Shown: positions 32,905-39,719 of the stretch, piece by piece
Layout: each line of letters begins with the position of its first letter
Numbering within the stretch: the stretch's first letter is position 1
DNA from: a bacterium
Lineage (GTDB): Bacteria > Actinomycetota > Acidimicrobiia > Spongiisociales > Spongiisociaceae
NCBI GenBank assembly: GCA_028821575.1
Contig: JAPPFW010000029.1
Span: 216,814 to 256,532, forward strand
Direction: 5' to 3'
DNA length: 39,719 nt
Program-made: the position numbers and the translations under genes
The notes under the pieces: generated by a model
What the model saw: the letters and a program-made list of their open reading frames with translations, nothing else
Told to the model about the DNA's origin: nothing
Database searches by the model: none

Positions 32905-33846
32905 TCAAACCGAGCTCCCCCGGATCTCGGCCAGCAATTGCTCGATCCGCTCCGAACGAGGGAAGGAAGACTGGGTACCGGGTCGGGTCACGCTGTCGGC
33001 CGCACAGGCATTGCCGAGGCGAACCGCGGCGCGCTCTCCCAGACCCGAGGCGAGCCCGAACACGAAGGCGCCTACGAAGGCGTCGCCGGCGCCGGTCGTG
33101 TCAACCGGGTCCACACCGGGCGACGGAAGGCGCTCGACGCGGTCGAATCCGGCCGACACCACTGCTGCCCCGTCTTCACCGAGCGTTACGACGAGGCGAG
33201 TGGCGGTCTCCTCCGCGAAGGCTACGAGGGCTCGGTCCGAATCCGGAGACCCGCCGCTGAGCGTCTCGAACTCCACCTCGTTGGGAATCAGCCAGTCGGT
33301 CAATTCCAGCAGGCCGCTCGACAGGGCGGCGGCCGGCGCCGGGTTCAGGACAGTGGTCGCCCCCTGCTCCCGAGCTGCCGCAAACGCTGCCGCAGTGACC
33401 TCCTGAGGTATCTCGAACTGTCCCACCACTGCTCCGGCGTCCGGCGTCCGGCGGACCGATCGAGCCGCCTGATCACCGGTCAACTCGTGGTTGGCGCCGG
33501 GAATGATGATGATCCGGTTGCTTCCATCCGGCTCAACCCAGATCGGTGCGACCCCGCTGGCCCCCGGGACCCGATACACGTTGGCGGTGTCTATGCCGAA
33601 GCCCGCGAAGTTGTCCAGTGTCATGTCCCCGTAGGTGTCGTCGCCCAGACAGTTGACCATCACGACCTCGGCGCCGAGCAGCCGGGCCATGACGGCCTGG
33701 TTGGCCCCTTTCCCACCGAACCCCATCTGGAAACGTCGACCGACCAGGGTCTCCCCTGACCTGGGAACTCTCGATAGGTAAGCGACCAGGTCGATGTTGG
33801 TCGACCCGACCACAACTACCGTGGGCGGGCCATGATGCGTGGCCAT
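32905..33846 (-). CDS. Ribokinase-family (PfkB) sugar kinase
   Basis: A 313-residue PfkB carbohydrate kinase most similar to ribokinase. Motifs: VVVVGSTNIDLVAYLSRVPR, the substrate glycine pair in MGFGGKGANQAVMARLLGAE, and the catalytic DTTGAGDAFVGAF with the anion hole and Asp base. It would phosphorylate ribose or another pentose/nucleoside. GAGGAGG lies four bases before ATG 33846. No sugar transporter is adjacent, so the substrate is not fixed by context. Confidence 0.88.
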   Translation of the reverse strand: MATHHGPPTVVVVGSTNIDLVAYLSRVPRSGETLVGRRFQMGFGGKGANQAVMARLLGAEVVMVNCLGDDTYGDMTLDNFAGFGIDTANVYRVPGASGVAPIWVEPDGSNRIIIIPGANHELTGDQAARSVRRTPDAGAVVGQFEIPQEVTAAAFAAAREQGATTVLNPAPAAALSSGLLELTDWLIPNEVEFETLSGGSPDSDRALVAFAEETATRLVVTLGEDGAAVVSAGFDRVERLPSPGVDPVDTTGAGDAFVGAFVFGLASGLGERAAVRLGNACAADSVTRPGTQSSFPRSERIEQLLAEIRGSSV

Positions 33847-34003
33847 GATGCCTCCTCGTCTCGCATGCAACTCGCGAGGGACGCGCGCGACCCTACTGTC
33901 CTCGGCGCTCCACGTTCGAATACGCTAACCCGAGCGATCCCGTCCCTCGACCGGTGTGGAGGCGCCGGTCGTCGACGAGTCCAACCCCTATGAAAGGCGG
34001 GCC

Positions 34004-35002
34004 GTGAGCGCAACCTACTGGGACGGTCCCGTGTTGCGGTCGGTGGCGAAGGTGGTCGCCGGAGCGCGGCATGTCCGTACCTCGCGCGAGGCGATCGAGC
34101 GAACCGCCGGCTGGATGGCCTACGAGGAGTTCGGCCTCCCCGACGGAGGGGCGGCGGGCGAGTTCGACCTGGGTTCGGATCCCGATCACATCATCGACGT
34201 GACGATGCTGGTGGCTGCACTGAACTTCGCCTTCACGGACTTCGACAGCGGGGTCAGGTTCGAGGCTTGTTACCAAGGCCGGACGTGGTCGGACGCCCTC
34301 GGCATGTTCGCCTGCATAGACAGAGCGCTGTCCGCAGGCGTCCCGCTTCTCGACGGCGAGTACCTAGCGTCGCTCGCCAGGGCCGACTTGCAGAGCATTT
34401 TCCGAGGCAACATCGAGATGCCGATGCTTGACGAGCGTCAGGAGATTCTCAACGAGATAGGGGTAGTACTCGTGGACCGGTACGACGGTCGCTTCCACCA
34501 CTTCGTGCGAGCCTGTTCTCCGGCAATGTACGACCGGGGCGACGGGCTCCTCGAACGGCTCGTCGCGGAGTTCCCCCGGTTCGACGACACCAGCAACTAT
34601 CACGGCGCCGACGTCCAGATCCTCAAGCTGGCCCAACTCGGCCTGTGGACACTCCACATGGCGCTCCACTCCACCAGTGAGTGGAGCCTCGCCGACTTGG
34701 GGATGATGACCGCCTTCGCCGACTACATCGTCCCCATGGCCCTGAACCTCATGGGAATCCTCGAATACAGCCCCGATCTCGAATCCCGCATCGCCGGCGG
34801 CGTCCTGCTCGATCGCGACAGCGACGAGGAGATCGAGATCCGGGGCCACACCCTCTACGCAACCGCGTTACTCACGGATGCGATCAACGCCCTGAGACCG
34901 GAGGACCGCCACCTGGTGATCCCGCAGGTCGACTACCGCCTATGGTCGGCCTACCACGCCACCTTCCGGCCGCACCACCTGACCCGCACGACCATGTATT
35001 GA
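34004..35002 (+). CDS. Queuosine salvage protein (Qng1/DUF2419 family)
   Basis: A 332-residue protein of the Qng1 (formerly DUF2419) family, known as queuosine 5'-phosphate N-glycosylase that releases queuine for salvage. Diagnostic segments are in order: SVAKVVAGARHVRTSREAIE, VTMLVAALNFAFTDFDSGVR, LARADLQSIFRGNIEMPMLD, a central ILKLAQLGLWTLHMAL, MMTAFADYIVPMALNLMGIL, EYSPDLESRI, DEEIEIRGHTLY and the C-terminal HHLTRTTMY. The usual ADYRVPQ motif reads ADYIVPM here, so the Arg and Gln are changed. GTG 34004 follows GAAAGG; GTG 33956 is an alternative. Most members are eukaryotic with scattered bacteria. No queuosine transport or tgt gene is in the window. Confidence 0.85.
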   Translation: MSATYWDGPVLRSVAKVVAGARHVRTSREAIERTAGWMAYEEFGLPDGGAAGEFDLGSDPDHIIDVTMLVAALNFAFTDFDSGVRFEACYQGRTWSDALGMFACIDRALSAGVPLLDGEYLASLARADLQSIFRGNIEMPMLDERQEILNEIGVVLVDRYDGRFHHFVRACSPAMYDRGDGLLERLVAEFPRFDDTSNYHGADVQILKLAQLGLWTLHMALHSTSEWSLADLGMMTAFADYIVPMALNLMGILEYSPDLESRIAGGVLLDRDSDEEIEIRGHTLYATALLTDAINALRPEDRHLVIPQVDYRLWSAYHATFRPHHLTRTTMY

Positions 35003-35027
35003 CAGACTCCTGCAGGCGGATGCCTGG

Positions 35028-35843
35028 TCAGGGAGAAACCGCCGCACGGTAAGTCCCCAGGATGCGAAGTTCCGCCACGGTGGCGGGACGCGGCTCGAGG
35101 ACCGCCCTGACCCCTTCCGGGCCGGGTCGGTGGAGCATGTCCGCATAGAACCGGTACTTCCACGCCTCCTCGGCCGGCCGTGACTCCAACCTGGTCAGGT
35201 TGGCGCCTCTCAGTCCTAGTTCCGTCAGGGAGAGAGCGAGCGCGCCCGGGGAGTGGGCGGTCGCGAACACGAATGACGTCTTGTTGGCATCCAGCGCCAC
35301 TTCATAACCGTCGGCGGCGAGAACGACGAATCGGGTGGTGTTGTGCTCCTGGTCCATGAAGTCCTTGGCCAACACCACCACTCCCTCGTCGACCGCGGTC
35401 TCGGGCGGCGCCAAGGCCGCCGCGGTGGCGTCACCCATCTCTGCGATAAGCCGAACGGCGCCCGCCGTGTCGTGGGTGGAGAGGGGTTCCCATCCCGCCT
35501 GTTCGATCCGGTCGTCGGCCTGGGCCAAGGCCTGCGGATGCGAATGGACCGTCCTGATCGTCTCTAGTGTCGCTCCGGGCAGACCGATCAGAGCATGGCG
35601 TACCTCCACCAGGTGCTCGCCCACTATCGACGTACGGCTCCGGGTCAGGCGATCCAGAACCGGCAGCACGCTTCCCGTCGTGGAGTTCTCGATGGGGAGC
35701 ACCAGCCGGTCCACCTCACCGTCGCGCAAGGCATGGAATGCGTGCGCGAAGCCGCTGAAGCCGAACCGCTCCGCATCCGGGAACAACTCGCGGACCGCCT
35801 GGTCCGAATACGATCGTCCTTCGCCCTGGTAACCCACTCTCAT
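35028..35843 (-). CDS. pheA: Prephenate dehydratase
   Basis: A 271-residue monofunctional prephenate dehydratase converting prephenate to phenylpyruvate for phenylalanine. MRVGYQGEGRSYSDQAV opens the domain; LPIENSTTGSVLPVLDRL and the catalytic NTTRFVVLA (TRF) motif are present. The C-terminal ACT domain includes the Phe-binding LTRLESRPAEEAWKYRFYAD (ESRP). ATG 35843 is chosen; a longer open frame to 35870 adds nothing conserved. It complements tyrA and aroF elsewhere in this window. Confidence 0.93.
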   Translation of the reverse strand: MRVGYQGEGRSYSDQAVRELFPDAERFGFSGFAHAFHALRDGEVDRLVLPIENSTTGSVLPVLDRLTRSRTSIVGEHLVEVRHALIGLPGATLETIRTVHSHPQALAQADDRIEQAGWEPLSTHDTAGAVRLIAEMGDATAAALAPPETAVDEGVVVLAKDFMDQEHNTTRFVVLAADGYEVALDANKTSFVFATAHSPGALALSLTELGLRGANLTRLESRPAEEAWKYRFYADMLHRPGPEGVRAVLEPRPATVAELRILGTYRAAVSP

Positions 35844-35933
35844 CGGCCGCAGGGTACCTGGCCGGGACAACCCCGAAAACCACCCTTTCGAGCTACATCC
35901 CTCGGGGCCGGCCGGTCGGGTGACTCCGATACC

Positions 35934-37457
<1,524 letters not shown>

Positions 37458-37478
37458 TCAAGGCCCGGCGCGCCCCGG

Positions 37479-39623
37479 CTACTTGTCGAAGACGGAGTCG
37501 GCCAGGATCATCGAAATGTCCCTGACCGCCACCGACTCGTCCTCACCCAGCTCCCGGATGCCGTCGTCGAGCATGACAAAGCAGAAGGGGCAGGCCACTG
37601 CCACCTCCTCGGCGCCGGTGGCCACGGCTTCCTCGGCACGATCGATGTTGACCTTCTTGCCGACGTGCTCCTCCATCCACATCTGGGAGCCGCCCGCGCC
37701 GCAGCAGAACGAACGCGTACCTGAACGTCCCATTTCGACCACTTCGATCCCGCCGATCGACGCCACTACCCCCCGAGGGGCCATGTACACGCCGTTGTGA
37801 CGACCGAGGTAACACGAGTCGTGGTAGGTGACCTTCCGCCCTGATCCGTCCTTCGGCTCGATCAGGCCCATCTCCACCAGTTCGGACAGAAGTTGGCTGT
37901 GATGGATGACCTCGTACTCGCCGCCGAACTGTGGGTACTCGTTCTTCAGGGTGTTGAAGCAGTGGGGACACTGGGTGATCACCTTCTTCACCCCTAGCTC
38001 CCCCAAGGTCTCGATGTTCTGTAGGGCGAGCATCTGGAAGACGAACTCGTTCCCGGAACGGCGCGCCGGATCGCCGGTGCACAGCTCTGCCGGACCGAGG
38101 ATGGCGAAGTCCACCCCGGCCTCGTGCATGAGCCGGGCGGTCGCCACCGTCACCTTCTGGTTCCGATCGTCGAAGGAGCCCGCGCAACCGACCCAGTACA
38201 GGTACTCGGCCGTCTGCACATCCTGACCGAGAATGGGAACGTCGAAATCCAACCGGGCTGTCCAGGCGGCGCGCTCGCCCTGCCCCATTCCGTACGGGTT
38301 GGAGGAGTTCTCCATCGACAAGTAGGCCTTACCCAACTCGCTCGGGAAGTCCGCCTCCATGAGGGCCAGGTAGCGGCGCATGTCGAGGATCTTGTCGAGT
38401 ATCTCGATGTCGACCGGACAAATCTCGTCACACGCCTTGCAGGAAGTGCAGGCCCACAACTCCTCGGGGGTGATCCTCTCGAACACACTCTCCGCAGAGA
38501 CGGTGATCGCCTGGTCGAGCGTGACCGGTGTGGTGACCACCGGATCGGCGGTGCGTGCGGCCACCTCCCCGAGCTTGAGAACGATCTCGCGGGGATCGAG
38601 GGGCTTCCCGGTGACGTTTGCAGGACACACCGACGTACACCGACCGCACACCGTGCAGGCGTCGGTGTCCAGGAGTTGCTTCCACGTGAAGTCTCCCACC
38701 ATCGCCGCGCCGACCGTCTCGATGTCCTCCACCTCCATCAGGTTCGGCATCTCCCGCATCGCTCCTGGTGGGCGCTCCCGGGGACTGAGGAACATGTTCA
38801 CCGGGGACGTGACCATGTGCCGGAGCTTGGTAGTCGGCAACATCACCAGGAAGGCGAGGAAGGAGACGACGTGGAGTGTCCAAATGACTTGATGGATGCC
38901 CGCAGCGGATCCGGCCGGAACCAGGTAGGAGAGCGGGTAGCCGACGAAGGACCAGACCTCATGGGCCGGCCGGCCCTCCACGGCGATCCTCGCCGCTTCC
39001 GTTGCGACCCCGGTCAGCCCGATGAGGGCTAGCGTGACGAGGATCCACAGGTCCTCGGGCCGGGTCTTCGAACGTAACCGCCACGGTGCCTGCGCGTATC
39101 TGCGGGCAGCGGCCCACGCCAGACCGCCCAGGAACACCAGCGCCGCCCCGTCCAGCACGAACGAGTAGGCGCGGTAGACGTTGTCCTGCAGGAACTTGAA
39201 GCCGGCGGGCAACAGGTGGTCGATCTCCAGCGTCACCGTTCCCAGGAACAGGACCAGGAAGCCGTAGTAGACCATCGAGTGCATGAGCCCGGCCCACCGG
39301 TCCCGCATGAGGGTTTGCATCCGCAGCCCCACCCCCATTGCCTCCAACCGTTCTCTCCACTGTCCCGTCCGCCGGTCCGGGCTGCCCCGCTGCCAGTTCC
39401 TCGCCCTGAGCGAGAAGAGATAGAACGTCAGGAAGAGGAAGCCGGCCACAGCCACGTAGAACAAAGCCTCGAGCGCGGTCGGGATATTCACGAAGACCTC
39501 GCGGGAGACGGGACTCTCAGCGTGGCCGGGGAACTGGCCGATGAACCAACTCGCCAGCGTGCCGACGGCTACCAGCAGACCCAACCACACCAGGATCTCG
39601 GCGGCGGTGAACTTCCGGCGCAT
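37479..39623 (-). CDS. Membrane FeS oxidoreductase (FadF/HdrD-like)
   Basis: A 714-residue integral membrane iron-sulfur protein. Residues 1-265 contain about six hydrophobic helices of a NarI-like haem-b domain with His residues in MHSMVYYGFLVLF and TLHVVSFLAFLV. Two [4Fe-4S] motifs follow (CTVCGRCTSVCPANV and CTSCKACDEICPVD). Then come two CCG domains (AELCTGDPARRSGNE with TQCPHCFN; YHDSCYLGRHNG with SFCCGAGGSQ and ACPFCF). This layout matches FadF-type EtfAB:quinone oxidoreductases, which pass electrons from acyl-CoA oxidation to menaquinone; the assignment by layout is inference. GAGGAGGGAG precedes the ATG. Confidence 0.87.
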   Translation of the reverse strand: MRRKFTAAEILVWLGLLVAVGTLASWFIGQFPGHAESPVSREVFVNIPTALEALFYVAVAGFLFLTFYLFSLRARNWQRGSPDRRTGQWRERLEAMGVGLRMQTLMRDRWAGLMHSMVYYGFLVLFLGTVTLEIDHLLPAGFKFLQDNVYRAYSFVLDGAALVFLGGLAWAAARRYAQAPWRLRSKTRPEDLWILVTLALIGLTGVATEAARIAVEGRPAHEVWSFVGYPLSYLVPAGSAAGIHQVIWTLHVVSFLAFLVMLPTTKLRHMVTSPVNMFLSPRERPPGAMREMPNLMEVEDIETVGAAMVGDFTWKQLLDTDACTVCGRCTSVCPANVTGKPLDPREIVLKLGEVAARTADPVVTTPVTLDQAITVSAESVFERITPEELWACTSCKACDEICPVDIEILDKILDMRRYLALMEADFPSELGKAYLSMENSSNPYGMGQGERAAWTARLDFDVPILGQDVQTAEYLYWVGCAGSFDDRNQKVTVATARLMHEAGVDFAILGPAELCTGDPARRSGNEFVFQMLALQNIETLGELGVKKVITQCPHCFNTLKNEYPQFGGEYEVIHHSQLLSELVEMGLIEPKDGSGRKVTYHDSCYLGRHNGVYMAPRGVVASIGGIEVVEMGRSGTRSFCCGAGGSQMWMEEHVGKKVNIDRAEEAVATGAEEVAVACPFCFVMLDDGIRELGEDESVAVRDISMILADSVFDK

Positions 39624-39666
39624 CCGGCTCCCTCCTCGAGCGACGGCCTTCCGGAGTGTAGAGCGT

Positions 39667-39719
39667 GGGCAGTGGGCAGTGGGCAGTGGGCAGTGGGCAG
39701 TGGGCAGTGGGCAGTGGGC
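39667..39719. repeat. Perfect heptanucleotide tandem array (GGGCAGT), 7.6 units to window end
   Basis: Seven identical GGGCAGT units plus four bases run into the window edge, starting 43 bp upstream of the FeS oxidoreductase start. It is the only uninterrupted array in the window, suggesting recent expansion. Confidence 0.95.

Noticed and set aside
35595..35933. N-terminal extension of the GH13 hydrolase
   Set aside because: The upstream open frame runs opposite pheA and has no glycosidase similarity.

Overview
The window is high-GC DNA with dense, short-spaced genes and many GTG/TTG starts. It looks like an actinomycetote, probably a deep-branching Acidimicrobiia-type lineage. Pointers are the DUF2017-clpS pair, an F420-type luciferase-like oxidoreductase, Thr/Ala-rich lipoproteins, a form II CO-dehydrogenase-like cluster and a type I-beta DAHP synthase. 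This taxonomic reading is inference; there is no rRNA or tRNA gene to anchor it.

Layout. 1-2.0 kb: an RCC1-repeat secreted protein (cut by the window edge), a Pro/Ala-linker membrane protein and a 43-residue membrane protein, all on minus. 2.2-5.2 kb: a lipoprotein followed directly by an FtsH-like membrane AAA protease with an unusual insertion. 5.2-8.3 kb: a large lipoprotein with a PDZ domain and a 5'-nucleotidase fold in which every metal ligand has been replaced. 8.3-9.8 kb: a thioredoxin-like [2Fe-2S] ferredoxin and selD. The selD gene contains an in-frame TGA at the catalytic position followed by a stem-loop, so SelD itself is very probably a selenoprotein. 9.9-11.6 kb: greA overlapping a Fic-family gene whose catalytic His and inhibitory Glu are both lost. 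11.8-16 kb: mgtE, a lipoprotein, a NYN-domain protein and a PhyH-type dioxygenase. 16.0-20.7 kb (minus): aroF-tyrA-nadE-aminotransferase IV, an aromatic/NAD biosynthesis unit. 21.0-29.9 kb (minus): a molybdenum hydroxylase (form II CO dehydrogenase-like) cluster coxS-coxL-coxM, then maturation genes coxD, coxE, a split xdhC and a MobA-like nucleotidyltransferase. A hairpin, a hicAB toxin-antitoxin pair and a frameshifted DUF4143-ATPase remnant lie between the structural and maturation halves. 30.2-33.8 kb: LLM oxidoreductase, DUF378, DUF2017-clpS and a ribokinase-family gene. 34-35 kb: a bacterial queuosine-salvage (Qng1/DUF2419) protein. 35-39.6 kb: pheA, a GH13 alpha-glucan hydrolase and a membrane-anchored FeS oxidoreductase of the FadF/HdrD type.

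The signals I consider most worth attention are: (1) the Sec-containing SelD that annotation would truncate; (2) a dispersed family of degenerate heptanucleotide tandem repeats at seven gene boundaries, all with 7-nt period but different sequence; (3) several 'pseudo-enzymes' in one window (5'-nucleotidase, Fic, possibly NYN), each with catalytic residues specifically replaced in otherwise intact open frames; (4) a bacterial Qng1. I found no CRISPR array, rRNA, tRNA or insertion sequence.
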